Of a stretch of 64,000 nt of DNA, positions 55,750 through 64,000 are shown piece after piece (positions within the stretch are counted from its first letter, which is position 1; each line of letters starts with the position of its first letter). Source of the stretch: Alistipes sp. Lineage in GTDB: Bacteria; Bacteroidota; Bacteroidia; Bacteroidales; Rikenellaceae. The stretch spans positions 62,001 through 126,000 of the forward strand of contig JAGBIC010000006.1 in the NCBI GenBank assembly GCA_017935185.1, written 5' to 3'. The notes beneath the pieces are model-generated. The model searched no databases and was not told the origin of the DNA. It saw nothing but the letters and a program-made list of their open reading frames with translations. The position numbers and the translations under genes were made by a program.

Positions 55750-56262
55750 TTACTTATCTTCTTTGTTGGCCCTGCGGGCCATCTCCATCAATTCTAATGG
55801 GATATGACAATATCCTTCGGGGTTTTTGTCCAAATAATCCTGATGATACTCCTCTGCCGAATAGAAATACTCCAACGGGCCAACCTCAACGGCCAAGGGC
55901 TCGTTGTGCATGGCAGCCACTCGGTCGAAAACCTTCTTGATTATGGGATAATCCTCGTCGGCAGTGTAGTAGATTCCCGTGCGGTATCGTGTGCCCGCAT
56001 CTTCGCCCTGCTTGTTGAGCGAGGTGGGGTCTATGGAGCGGAAATATAGTTCTGCTAACGTTTCGAGGCTGATGATAGCTGGATCGTATTCGACAAGTAC
56101 ACACTCGGCGTGCCCTGTAAGATCTGTATATACCTGTTCGTATGTGGGTTTTGATGTGTGGCCGTTGGCGTAGCCTACCTCGGTATTCACTACTCCGTTA
56201 ATCTGTTTTAGGTAGTGCTGGGTCCCCCAAAAGCATCCTCCTGCAAAGAAAATTTCGCGCAT
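55750..56262 (-). CDS. msrA: Peptide methionine sulfoxide reductase MsrA
   Basis: It repairs methionine-S-sulfoxide. The catalytic cysteine motif FAGGCFWGTQHYLKQI is at residues 6-21. GYANGHTSKPTYEQVYT and GHAECVLVEYDP follow. The 170-residue protein ends AEEYHQDYLDKNPEGYCHI, which carries a C-terminal recycling Cys. ATG 56262 (MREIFFAGG) is chosen over 56280, because a -7 box overlaps that upstream codon. No MsrB domain is fused. Confidence 0.95.
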   Translation of the reverse strand: MREIFFAGGCFWGTQHYLKQINGVVNTEVGYANGHTSKPTYEQVYTDLTGHAECVLVEYDPAIISLETLAELYFRSIDPTSLNKQGEDAGTRYRTGIYYTADEDYPIIKKVFDRVAAMHNEPLAVEVGPLEYFYSAEEYHQDYLDKNPEGYCHIPLELMEMARRANKEDK

Positions 56263-56279
56263 AATTGTCAAGTTTATCA

Positions 56280-56310
56280 CAAAAGTATCTCTTTTTTAAG
56301 ACATTTTCAA
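56280..56310 (-). promoter_or_regulatory. Promoter of msrA
   Basis: On the minus strand TTG (56310-56308), exactly 20 bp, and TACTTTTG (56287-56280) match the Bacteroidota promoter well. The start point would be near 56274, some 12 bases before the ATG. Confidence 0.8.
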
Positions 56311-56328
56311 TACCAAGCCTATGCGATT

Positions 56329-56361
56329 TTTGAATAATATTGGAATAATTATATATATTTG
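56329..56361 (+). promoter_or_regulatory. Promoter of the C1B peptidase gene
   Basis: TTTG (56329-56332), a 21-bp spacer and TATATTTG (56354-56361) match the consensus. It is divergent from the msrA promoter; the two are separated by fewer than 20 bases. Confidence 0.75.
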
Positions 56362-56417
56362 TGCATAAAAGTGGCTTTTTGCCTGCGAGGTTGATTGTTA
56401 ATTTAATATCATAAACC

Positions 56418-57551
56418 ATGAAAAAACTCTATTCTACATTATTATTAGCTGTGGCCATGTGCGCTGTTGCTGTTGCACAAGAGGCTGCCGAATCGGTTGC
56501 CGAGCCCTATGTTTATGAATTCACTGATGTGAAGGTTAATGCTGCTACTCCCGTTAAAAATCAGGCAAGCACAGGAACATGCTGGTGCTTTGCCACCAAC
56601 TCTTTCATTGAGTCGGAGTTGATTCGCATGGGCAAGGGGGAGTACGATCTCTCGGAGATGTTTATTGTGCGACATAACTACATCCGCAGAGTTAAAGATA
56701 ATGTTATCCGCCGAGGTAAAGGTAATGTGGGACAGGGTAGTATCGCTCATATGTATACTTGGGTGATGAAAAATGTCGGTTTACTTCCCGAGGAGGTGTA
56801 CGACGGTATAAATTACGATTCGCCGACCCATAATCATGGCGATTTGGCGCGATGGATCAAGAGTGTGAGCGATACGGCTGTCGAGATGAAGAAGCCTATC
56901 CCCGATGAGATTATCGATGGTGTGTTGGATGCCTATTTGGGTGAAGTGCCTGCAACATTTACCTATAAGGGCAAAGAGTATACAGCCGAGAGCTTCTATA
57001 AGAGTCTGGGACTTAATGCTGATGATTATATTGAGGTGACAAGTTTTACCCATCATCCTTTCTACGAGCAGATTCCGGTTGAGGTGCCCGATAATTGGGA
57101 TCATGCCTTGATGTATAATCTGCCATTGGATGAGTTTATAGCAGTTATCAACAACGCCATAAATGAGGGTTACACAGTGGCATGGGATGGCGACGTGAGC
57201 GAGCCGGGCTATGCTTTCAAACATAATGTGGCTGTGCATACCAAAGAGAAGATTGGTGCCGAGAAGAGTCTTAAGGCTAAAGCCGAGGAGATGACTGTTA
57301 CACAGGAAAGCCGCCAGCAGGGTTTTGAGAATTTTACCACTACCGATGACCATCTGGAGCATATTGTCGGTATCGCAACCGACCAAGATGGCGTGAAGTA
57401 TTATAAGACCAAAAACTCGTGGGGTACAAAGAGTAATGGCACAGGTTACCACTACCTTTCAGAGGAGTATGTAAAAGCCAAGACAATTTCCATACTTGTG
57501 AATAAAAACTCTATTCCCAAGAGTATCAGAGCAAAGTTGGGTTTGAAGTAG
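56418..57551 (+). CDS. Exported C1B (bleomycin hydrolase/PepC-like) cysteine peptidase
   Basis: A 377-residue papain-fold aminopeptidase with a signal peptide ending VAVAQ. The catalytic cysteine is in KNQASTGTCWCFATNSFIESE (about residues 50-65). The histidine is in HLEHIVGIATD and the asparagine in YYKTKNSWGTKSNG, all intact. Cytoplasmic PepC is not exported, so this belongs to the secreted C1B form found in Bacteroidota. It has its own promoter and terminator, and lies between msrA and an S9 peptidase. Confidence 0.9.
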   Translation: MKKLYSTLLLAVAMCAVAVAQEAAESVAEPYVYEFTDVKVNAATPVKNQASTGTCWCFATNSFIESELIRMGKGEYDLSEMFIVRHNYIRRVKDNVIRRGKGNVGQGSIAHMYTWVMKNVGLLPEEVYDGINYDSPTHNHGDLARWIKSVSDTAVEMKKPIPDEIIDGVLDAYLGEVPATFTYKGKEYTAESFYKSLGLNADDYIEVTSFTHHPFYEQIPVEVPDNWDHALMYNLPLDEFIAVINNAINEGYTVAWDGDVSEPGYAFKHNVAVHTKEKIGAEKSLKAKAEEMTVTQESRQQGFENFTTTDDHLEHIVGIATDQDGVKYYKTKNSWGTKSNGTGYHYLSEEYVKAKTISILVNKNSIPKSIRAKLGLK

Positions 57552-57566
57552 TGTCGCTATTATAAT

Positions 57567-57618
57567 AAAAGAGCCGCTTGTCGATTGCAGGAATATGCAA
57601 AAGGCAAGCGGCTCTTTT
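57567..57618. terminator. Bidirectional terminator between the C1B and S9 peptidase genes
   Basis: AAAAGAGCCGCTTG pairs perfectly (14 bp) with CAAGCGGCTCTTTT, with A/T tracts on both sides serving both converging genes. Confidence 0.9.
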
Positions 57619-57634
57619 GAATGAGTGTTATCTC

Positions 57635-59755
57635 TTACTTTAGATATTTGTCAAGCCAGCCAAAGAACTCCCTGTTCCATACAATCGAATTTTGAGGCTT
57701 GAATACCTGATGAGCCTCGTTGCCGAACTCTACCAAACGGGCATCCACGCCCTTTAAACGTGCGGCTGTGAACGCCTGAAGCGATTGGGTGTAGGGGATG
57801 CGGAAGTCGTATTCACCTGTGATAATCAAAATCGGAGTATTCCACTTGTCTACGAACTTGTGGGGCGAATTGGCGTAAGAGCGCTGTGCGATAGCGTTTG
57901 ATTTATCCCAGTAGTTACCACCGTAGTCGTGGTTGATGAAGAACAACTCTTCGGTTTCGCCATACATCGACTCGAAGTTGAAAATGCCGCAGTGCGATAT
58001 AAACGCCTTGAAGCGATTGTCGTGGTTGCCGGCCAGATAGTAAACCGAGTAACCTCCGTAAGAGGCTCCTACGCAACCCAAATGGTCGGTGTCGCACCAC
58101 GGCTCTTTTGCTACTGTGTCAATAGCTGCAAGATAATCCTGAATATTTTGTCCTGCATAATCGCCCGAAATCTGCTCGCGCCATTCGCTGCCGAACGATG
58201 GGCATCCTCGGCGGTTGGGTGCAACAACCACATAACCCTGCGAGGCCATCAGCTGGAAATTCCAGCGATAGCTCCAGCCTTGCGAAACGACGCTCTGCGG
58301 GCCGCCCTCGCAATAGAGCAGGGTAGGATATTTCTTGTTGGGGTCGAAGTCGGGTGGCAGAATTACCCATGTGAGCATCTCTTTTCCGTCGGTGGTCTTT
58401 ATCCAACGCTTCTCCACTTTGCCCATCTTTACGTTGTCGTAGACATGTGCATTTATGTTTGATAGCTGTGAGAGTGAGCCGTTAGTAAGGTTTACAGCGT
58501 AAAGCTCTTTGTCGCGGCTGATGGTCATAATCGTGGCGAGGCACTTGTCGTCTGCTATGCTTATTGTGGCAATGTCGTGGTCCCCCTTTGTAATAACCTC
58601 CACCTTAGCGTCGGAAGTGTTGACTTTGCAGACTTGTTGTGTGCCCTCAATGGCCGAGAGAAAGTACAGTGTTGCATTATCCTTCCATATTACATTTGAT
58701 GCGCTGTGGTCGAAATTGGGAGTGATATCCTTCATCTCGTTGCTTTTGCAGTCATAGATATACAAACGATCTTTGTCGGACTCGTACCCGGGAGTCGCCA
58801 TCGAACAGAAAGCGATTTGAGAGTCGTCGGGCGACCATACGGGGTAGCGGTCATAGCCCACAAACTCCATGATACGCATGCCTGCGTTGGTCTTAATCTT
58901 GTTGATGTTGAGTGTCGAGCCGTCTTCGGTATTATAGATAAATATATCCGAGTCTGTTGATACGGCATACTCTGCACCCGTCAGAGGTTTGCATGTGTAA
59001 GCCAATTTCTTGCCATCGTTGCTCCATGCAATCTCTGCGGTGTCGAAATATGGAGCAAGGGGCGCATCCCATGCAGCATCCGCGCCAAGAATATCCTTGT
59101 CGTTCTTCGCTCCATCAGGTGTAAGGTCGGCAATGAAGATGTGGCTGTAGTCGCCCTCGTCCCAATAGTCCCAGTGACGAGCCATAAGGTCGTCGTAGAT
59201 GCGCGCCTGCGATTTGTCCATGTCTTTGTAGATGTCAGACGACTTCGTGTCGGCGGCATGCACCTTCTTTACGTAGAAGAGTTTGTCGGCCGTAGGAGCA
59301 ATGCCATAGCCCTCTATGCCGCCCTCTATGTTTGTGATTTGCGTTGCAGCCGAACCATCGGCGTTCATGCTCCACACCTGTGCTGAGCCGCTGCGGTTTG
59401 AGATGAAATAGATTTTCTCTCCATCTGCACTCCACTGGGGGTCGGAGTTTGATGAGGTGTTGTCGGTCAATACACTCTCTTTGCCCGAAACCATATCGCG
59501 GGTGTAGATTTGCGAAAGACCTTTGTTCTCTTTCATGTTGTAGCGTGTTACGCTATATACTGCGGAAGAGCCGTCGGGGGATAGAGATGCGCTGCCCAAT
59601 CGTCCCATTTTCCACATAACTTCAGGGGTGAAGCGCGCTGCGGCAATCTCCTCTTGAGTTAATTGATTGTCGATATCCAGTGTCACAGGTTGCTGTGAGG
59701 TGCATGAACCGAGTGCAAAAGCTGCCATGGCCATAATAAAACTTAATTTTTTCAT
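57635..59755 (-). CDS. S9-family peptidase (acylaminoacyl/dipeptidyl-peptidase type), lipoprotein
   Basis: A 706-residue exported serine peptidase. A lipoprotein signal ends LGSC followed by TSQQ. A beta-propeller (about residues 55-440) has repeats such as WSADGEKIYFISN and WSPDDSQIAF. An alpha/beta-hydrolase domain (about 455-705) holds the nucleophile GASYGGYSVYY, the aspartate region TGEYDFRIPYTQS and the histidine GNEAHQVFKPQN. These enzymes release di- or tripeptides or acylated residues from peptides. It converges with the C1B gene. Substrate preference cannot be read from the sequence. Confidence 0.92.
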   Translation of the reverse strand: MKKLSFIMAMAAFALGSCTSQQPVTLDIDNQLTQEEIAAARFTPEVMWKMGRLGSASLSPDGSSAVYSVTRYNMKENKGLSQIYTRDMVSGKESVLTDNTSSNSDPQWSADGEKIYFISNRSGSAQVWSMNADGSAATQITNIEGGIEGYGIAPTADKLFYVKKVHAADTKSSDIYKDMDKSQARIYDDLMARHWDYWDEGDYSHIFIADLTPDGAKNDKDILGADAAWDAPLAPYFDTAEIAWSNDGKKLAYTCKPLTGAEYAVSTDSDIFIYNTEDGSTLNINKIKTNAGMRIMEFVGYDRYPVWSPDDSQIAFCSMATPGYESDKDRLYIYDCKSNEMKDITPNFDHSASNVIWKDNATLYFLSAIEGTQQVCKVNTSDAKVEVITKGDHDIATISIADDKCLATIMTISRDKELYAVNLTNGSLSQLSNINAHVYDNVKMGKVEKRWIKTTDGKEMLTWVILPPDFDPNKKYPTLLYCEGGPQSVVSQGWSYRWNFQLMASQGYVVVAPNRRGCPSFGSEWREQISGDYAGQNIQDYLAAIDTVAKEPWCDTDHLGCVGASYGGYSVYYLAGNHDNRFKAFISHCGIFNFESMYGETEELFFINHDYGGNYWDKSNAIAQRSYANSPHKFVDKWNTPILIITGEYDFRIPYTQSLQAFTAARLKGVDARLVEFGNEAHQVFKPQNSIVWNREFFGWLDKYLK

Positions 59756-59785
59756 AGAATTTATCGAGGTTTAACTTCAAATTCT

Positions 59786-59793
59786 TATTTTTG
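59786..59793 (+). promoter_or_regulatory. -7 box for the NUDIX gene
   Basis: TATTTTTG is an exact TAnnTTTG match 20 bases before the NUDIX ATG. No convincing -33 element is seen, and the S9 gene on the other strand has none that I can identify. Confidence 0.4.
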
Positions 59794-59812
59794 CAAAAAC
59801 AAAACCCAAAAC

Positions 59813-60493
59813 ATGACATCACATTTGCAAAATACAACTCTTTTCGTGGGTAATCAATCAGCTGTCACCCGTCGAACTATGCTGCCCGTTGACCCTGATG
59901 GCTCAATTGTGGTGTCGTTTGGTTATCGTATTTTACTCTTTGGGCATCACGCCCCGCATGGTTGGTTTGCTGTGCGGCACGACCAAGAGATATTATCAAA
60001 AGCAAAGGTAGTAAATTTTGTTGATGAGTACAAACGTGTGGCAGTTTTGAGCGATAACCCTATGGCCTCGTTTTTGGAGTTTGCTTCGCAGATGGTTTGG
60101 GTGGAGGCTGCCGGCGGTGTTGTGGAGTGTGCTGATGGCGATATTGTTCTGATTCGTAGGGGCGAGAGATGGGATTTGCCGAAAGGCCATCGTGAGGAGG
60201 GCGAAGATTTTGCCGCTTGTGCCGCCCGCGAGGCAGAGGAGGAGACGGGAGTGAAGGTGCATAGCGTGGGAGAATTGCTTGCCACGACGCTCCATGCCTA
60301 TAATCTGTATGGCAAGTGGGAGTTGAAACTCACGACATGGTATCATATGTGTGCACAAGAAAAAACCGCGCTTGTACCTCAACGCGAGGAGGGTATAATC
60401 GGTGCCGAGTGGGTAGCGCCTGCCGATGTGAAAAGAAGGGTAAAAGACTCTTTCCCCACAATTAAAAAGGTGTTTTCCTCGTTTTTTAAGTAA
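59813..60493 (+). CDS. NUDIX hydrolase
   Basis: A 226-residue protein. The N-terminal part (about residues 1-100) has no family I recognise. The NUDIX fold covers about 100-225. The Nudix box is complete: GHREEGEDFAACAAREAEEETGV, with G, E and the REAEEETG core. It would hydrolyse a nucleoside diphosphate linked to another group; the substrate is unknown. It lies 11 bp before porX, and the pair is close enough to be co-transcribed. Confidence 0.9.
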   Translation: MTSHLQNTTLFVGNQSAVTRRTMLPVDPDGSIVVSFGYRILLFGHHAPHGWFAVRHDQEILSKAKVVNFVDEYKRVAVLSDNPMASFLEFASQMVWVEAAGGVVECADGDIVLIRRGERWDLPKGHREEGEDFAACAAREAEEETGVKVHSVGELLATTLHAYNLYGKWELKLTTWYHMCAQEKTALVPQREEGIIGAEWVAPADVKRRVKDSFPTIKKVFSSFFK

Positions 60494-60504
60494 AACAGCC
60501 AATT

Positions 60505-62064
60505 ATGGTAAAGATATTATGGGTTGACGATGAGGTGGAGTTGCTGAAACCTCATGTGTTGTTTCTTCGTGGCAAGGGCTATGATGTGGATACTTGCAAC
60601 AATGGTTACGATGCAATAGACATGGCTCGTGCTGTGGCTTATGACTTGATAATTCTCGACGAGATGATGCCCGGCATGACGGGTCTTGAGACTCTTCCTT
60701 TGATTAAGGATGTGCGTCCCACTACACCTATCATTATGGTCACCAAGAGCGAGGAGGAGAATATTATGGATAAGGCCATCGGCTCGAAAATCGCCGATTA
60801 TATTATAAAGCCTGTAAATCCCAATCAGGTACTGCTGTCGATTAAAAAGAATGTTCACTCTCAACAACTTGTGTCGGAACAGGCCACAGCAGACTACCGC
60901 GCGGAGTTTGGCCGTATTTCGTCGATGTGCCAGATGGCATCGTCGTTTGGCGCATGGTGTACTTTGTATCGTAAAATTACAGGCTGGGAGATTGAGTTAG
61001 CTTCGCTGGGCGATGATAGCATTAAAGAGGTCCTAACCTACCAGAAGAGTGAAGCAAATCAGGAGTTTGGCAAGTTTGTCCGCCGCAACTACTATAATTG
61101 GATCAACAAAAGGGTTGACGAGGAGCAGATTCCCGTTATGTCGCACACCCTGATGCGAAAAAAGATTATTCCCGAGGTCGATTCTCACCGGAAAACCACT
61201 CTTTTGCTTATCGATAATTTCCGTTACGATCAGTGGCGAGCCATCAGCTCGTTGTTGCATGGTTATTATGATGTTGAAACCGATGACTTCTATTGTGCTA
61301 TCCTTCCGACGGCTACCCAATATGCGCGAAATGCCATTTTTGCGGGACTGATGCCGTTGGCTATCGATAAGATGATGCCCGATAAGTGGCTCAACGATAA
61401 TGAGGAGGGCGGTAAAAATCAATATGAAGAGGAGTTTCTGCGTCGCCAGCTAAAGACCATGGGCAAGGATTACAGGTGGACCTTCGATAAACTTGTACGA
61501 CCCGGGGCGGGACGCAAACTCATAGATAATATAAACCGTATCTATGATGCCGATTTTTCGGTAATAGTCTATAATTTCCTCGATATCCTTTCGCATGCCC
61601 GCACCGAGACCGATATAATCCGTGAACTTACCGAGGATGAGGCTTCGTTCCGTTCACTGACCCGTTCTTGGTTTGAACACTCTGAACTTTTTGAGCTGTT
61701 GCGCATGCTTTCGGAGCGAGGTCATACGGTTATTGTCACCTCCGACCACGGTACTATCAGGGTCGACAATCCTGTCAAGGTTACAGGCGATAGAGAGACC
61801 TCGCCAAACCTGCGCTACAAAACAGGCCGTAGTTTGCAGTATAATGCTCGAGAGGTGTATGAGGTTACCCGTCCCGAGGATATTCAGTTGCCACGCATAA
61901 ATCTGTCGTCAAGTTATATATTTGCATACAATTCGGATTTTTTGGTATATAACAACGAAGCAAATAAATTTATACGTTACTATCGCAACACATTCCAACA
62001 TGGAGGAATTTCGATGGAGGAGATGATAGTGCCATACATAGTCTTGAAACCCAAAAAGAGATAA
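60505..62064 (+). CDS. porX: PorX-type response regulator with PglZ domain
   Basis: A 519-residue two-component regulator. The receiver domain (about residues 1-120) has WVDDE, the phosphoacceptor in IILDEMMPGM (Asp52), VTKS and KPVNP. A helical linker follows (about 125-215). A PglZ/alkaline-phosphatase-like domain (about 220-515) has TTLLLIDNFRYDQW, PTATQYARNAIFAGLMP (metal site Thr) and VTSDHGTIRV. In Porphyromonas gingivalis PorX works with PorY to regulate type IX secretion genes, and its PglZ domain has been reported to act as an oligonucleotide phosphodiesterase. Here its partner kinase and targets are unknown; no type IX secretion gene is in the window. Confidence 0.92.
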   Translation: MVKILWVDDEVELLKPHVLFLRGKGYDVDTCNNGYDAIDMARAVAYDLIILDEMMPGMTGLETLPLIKDVRPTTPIIMVTKSEEENIMDKAIGSKIADYIIKPVNPNQVLLSIKKNVHSQQLVSEQATADYRAEFGRISSMCQMASSFGAWCTLYRKITGWEIELASLGDDSIKEVLTYQKSEANQEFGKFVRRNYYNWINKRVDEEQIPVMSHTLMRKKIIPEVDSHRKTTLLLIDNFRYDQWRAISSLLHGYYDVETDDFYCAILPTATQYARNAIFAGLMPLAIDKMMPDKWLNDNEEGGKNQYEEEFLRRQLKTMGKDYRWTFDKLVRPGAGRKLIDNINRIYDADFSVIVYNFLDILSHARTETDIIRELTEDEASFRSLTRSWFEHSELFELLRMLSERGHTVIVTSDHGTIRVDNPVKVTGDRETSPNLRYKTGRSLQYNAREVYEVTRPEDIQLPRINLSSSYIFAYNSDFLVYNNEANKFIRYYRNTFQHGGISMEEMIVPYIVLKPKKR

Positions 62065-62065
62065 T

Positions 62066-62482
62066 ATGAAGAGAATAGAGATAGATTCCTTGTCGGAACT
62101 CCCTTCTGTGGCGCGTGCCGTTGTAGAATCGTTAGAAGGTCGCAACGTGGTGCTTTTGTGTGGAGGTATGGGGGCAGGAAAGACAACACTTGTGAGCCGC
62201 ATCGCAGCATATCTTGGCTCGGAGGATGGTGTTACAAGTCCCACCTTTGCATTGGTGAATCAATATATGGATAGAAACTCAAACCCCATTTATCATTTTG
62301 ATTTCTATCGTATAGATAATATTGAAGAGGTGTTTGATTTGGGTTACGAGGAGTATTTTTATTCCGGAGATTTGTGCTTGGTGGAGTGGCCCGAAAAGAT
62401 TGAGGCTCTGATTCCCGATGATGTGATGATTGTGCGTATTGAGTCGGGAGATGGTGAAAATCGCGTCTTTGAGATAGAATAA
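62066..62482 (+). CDS. tsaE: tRNA threonylcarbamoyladenosine biosynthesis ATPase TsaE
   Basis: The ATPase partner of TsaB/TsaD in t6A37 modification of tRNA. The Walker A GGMGAGKTTLVSRIA, SPTFALVNQY and YHFDFYRIDN motifs are diagnostic. The late LCLVEWPEKI segment is typical. The length of 138 is normal. It begins one base after the porX stop, so the two are co-transcribed in the usual Bacteroidota arrangement. Confidence 0.96.
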   Translation: MKRIEIDSLSELPSVARAVVESLEGRNVVLLCGGMGAGKTTLVSRIAAYLGSEDGVTSPTFALVNQYMDRNSNPIYHFDFYRIDNIEEVFDLGYEEYFYSGDLCLVEWPEKIEALIPDDVMIVRIESGDGENRVFEIE

Positions 62483-62530
62483 AATCATTTTTACACTTCA
62501 AAATTGCATTTATTGGAGATTATACGTTAT

Positions 62531-62566
62531 AAAGCAGGTTCTTGATTTGCAAGAATCTGCTTTTTA
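62531..62566 (+). terminator. Terminator after tsaE
   Basis: AAAGCAGGTTCTTG pairs with CAAGAATCTGCTTT (one G-U pair), followed by TTTT. The -33 element of the dsbD promoter lies in its loop. Confidence 0.85.
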
Positions 62567-62577
62567 CATTACTTTTG
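62547..62577 (+). promoter_or_regulatory. Promoter of dsbD embedded in the tsaE terminator
   Basis: TTG (62547-62549), exactly 20 bp, and TACTTTTG (62570-62577) match the consensus. The -33 box lies in the loop of the terminator hairpin and the -7 box just beyond its T-run. The start point is near 62584. Confidence 0.75.
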
Positions 62578-62631
62578 CAGATTGATTCGCAGTATATGCG
62601 TCACAGTATGAATGAGATAATAATAAATAGT

Positions 62632-64000
62632 ATGAGATTTTCAAAACATCTGTTTTTAACTTTTGTGGTGGCTCTGGTGTCGTTTGGTGCATGGGCACAG
62701 CCAATTGAGCCGGTGGCATGGAAAACATCTGTTACCGAATTGTCGGATGGGGAGTATCGAATTGATTTCAAGGCCTCTGTCGACAATGGTTGGCATATGT
62801 ATGATTTGGGCCCGTATGAAGGCGGCCCTATGGCTACAACATTTACATTCGAGCCCTCGGCCGATTATGAGTTGGTTGGCGGAGTTACGGCCGACAAGGA
62901 TTCTCATGTGGAGATGAACGAGCTTTTCGGTATGGAGATTGGTTCGTATGAAGGAAGTGTGACTTTTTCGCAGACGATAAAGAGTGCCAAGGGCGCTCAG
63001 ATTACTGTATTGGCCGAGTGGATGGCATGCAGCAACGAGAATTGCGTTACGGGTGAAAAAGATTTTTCAATCAAAGTTGGCTCAACAACCCCCGCATCTG
63101 AGCCGGCAAAGGTTGTCGATGCTGCTGCAAAAGCCTCGGGTGGTTCAATTTGGGGATATATATTGAGTGCAATAGGATGGGCATTGATAGCATTGCTTAC
63201 CCCTTGCGTGTTCCCCATGATTCCCATGACAGTGTCGTTCTTCTTGAAGGGGTCGGGTAGTGTTGCCCGTGGTCGTTTCCGCGCACTGATGTATGGATTG
63301 TTTATTGTGGTTCTTTATACAGTACCTATCGGCATAATCATCTTCCTTACATGGCTTATTGGTGGCGATGCTGTTACTGCCGACATATTCAACTGGCTGG
63401 CAACGCATTGGTTGCCGAATTTGATTTTCTTTGCTGTGTTTATGATTTTTGCAGCATCGTTCTTTGGCGCGTTTGAGATTGTTATGCCCGAGAAGCTGGT
63501 TAATGACAGCGATGCCAAGAGCGATAAGGGCGGCCTTGCAGGTATCTTCTTTATGGCTCTTACATTGGTGCTGGTATCATTTTCATGCACAGGCCCTATC
63601 GTGGGTTCGGTGTTGATTCAGTCTACATCGGGTGAGTTCTGGACTCCGATTATCACAATGTTTGCATTTTCGGTGGTCTTTGCATTGCCGTTTACCCTTT
63701 TTGCTCTGTTCCCAACATGGCTCAAGCAGTTGCCCAAGAGCGGTGGCTGGCTTAATTCAGTAAAGGTTGTGCTGGGATTTGTCGAGTTGGCTTTGGGTCT
63801 GAAGTTCTTGAGCGTTGCCGACCAGACCTACCATTGGGGCTTGCTTGATAGAGAGGTCTATCTTGCGTTGTGGATTGCAATCTTCAGCTTGTTGGGCCTT
63901 TATCTGTTGGGTAAACTCAAGTTTAAGCACGATAGCGATATGCCATATCTGTCGGTAACACGTTTGGTTATGGCAATTATTGTTTTCTCGTTTGTGGTAT
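62632..64000 (+). CDS. dsbD: DsbD-type thiol:disulfide interchange protein, N-terminal part (runs off the window)
   Basis: An inner-membrane electron carrier that moves reducing power from cytoplasmic thioredoxin to periplasmic proteins. A signal peptide (core LFLTFVVALVSFGAWA) leads into a periplasmic alpha domain (about residues 24-160) with the cysteine pair CSNENC. The transmembrane region then has ALLTPCVFPMIPMTVSFF and SFSCTGPIVGS, the two membrane cysteines of the DsbD/CcdA fold. The C-terminal thioredoxin domain, if present, is beyond 64000. ATG 62632 is the best start; in-frame ATGs at 62596 and 62608 would lengthen the N-terminus without signal-peptide logic. Confidence 0.9.
   Translation, partial: MRFSKHLFLTFVVALVSFGAWAQPIEPVAWKTSVTELSDGEYRIDFKASVDNGWHMYDLGPYEGGPMATTFTFEPSADYELVGGVTADKDSHVEMNELFGMEIGSYEGSVTFSQTIKSAKGAQITVLAEWMACSNENCVTGEKDFSIKVGSTTPASEPAKVVDAAAKASGGSIWGYILSAIGWALIALLTPCVFPMIPMTVSFFLKGSGSVARGRFRALMYGLFIVVLYTVPIGIIIFLTWLIGGDAVTADIFNWLATHWLPNLIFFAVFMIFAASFFGAFEIVMPEKLVNDSDAKSDKGGLAGIFFMALTLVLVSFSCTGPIVGSVLIQSTSGEFWTPIITMFAFSVVFALPFTLFALFPTWLKQLPKSGGWLNSVKVVLGFVELALGLKFLSVADQTYHWGLLDREVYLALWIAIFSLLGLYLLGKLKFKHDSDMPYLSVTRLVMAIIVFSFVV

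Overview
The window is a chromosomal segment of a Bacteroidota bacterium, most likely order Bacteroidales and probably a gut lineage; I cannot fix the family. The signs are a MurF-alanine racemase fusion, an HU-SPOR membrane protein, a PorX-type response regulator with a PglZ domain, DUF4493, PCMD and fimbrillin-like lipoproteins, many secreted lipoproteins, the Bacteroidota promoter form (-33 TTG, about 20 bp, -7 TAnnTTTG) and no Shine-Dalgarno pattern. I found no insertion sequence, integrase, CRISPR array or prophage. Genes are cut at both ends: lptD on the left, dsbD on the right.

Layout. 1-1549 (minus) is the start of an LptD-like LPS transport protein. 1611-16259 (plus) is a long cell-envelope and genome-maintenance run: amidase, MCE protein, mutS2, murF-alr, an RsmI-like methyltransferase, grpE, dnaJ, a small membrane protein, mutL, rhomboid, an EEP-family hydrolase and a YhcH-like protein, closed by a strong terminator. 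16475-26639 (plus) is an accessory, self-contained seven-gene surface-protein operon: a fimbrillin-like lipoprotein, three DUF4493 lipoproteins (the last with a C-terminal PCMD domain), two related outer-membrane barrel proteins and a second PCMD lipoprotein. It has its own promoter and terminator.

38487-26710 (minus) is a complete branched-chain amino acid operon: ilvD-ilvB-ilvN-ilvC-leuA-leuC-leuD-leuB-ilvA, then a YccF protein. In front of ilvD there is a good promoter, an unannotated 18-codon leader peptide with ten Ile/Leu/Val codons (MYSGLFIIINLILVVLRR), and mutually exclusive antiterminator and terminator hairpins. This is a textbook translation-coupled attenuator and the best regulatory discovery in the window.

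38708-43166 (minus) holds a GH76 enzyme, a metallophosphoesterase, ruvB and a nucleoside hydrolase. 43300-45270 has tRNA-Arg(CCG) on the minus strand, opposed by a plus-strand promoter for a LexA/S24-like regulator, followed by a histidine kinase with no adjacent response regulator. 45282-48663 has lgt, an HU-SPOR protein, a GtrA-like protein and a GH43 enzyme. 48720-59755 has uvrB, three exported peptidases (tricorn-like, C1B and S9), glutamine synthetase and msrA. 59813-64000 has a NUDIX hydrolase, porX, tsaE and the start of dsbD.

All calls were made by reading translations and motifs by eye. No database search, folding program or composition calculation was run.
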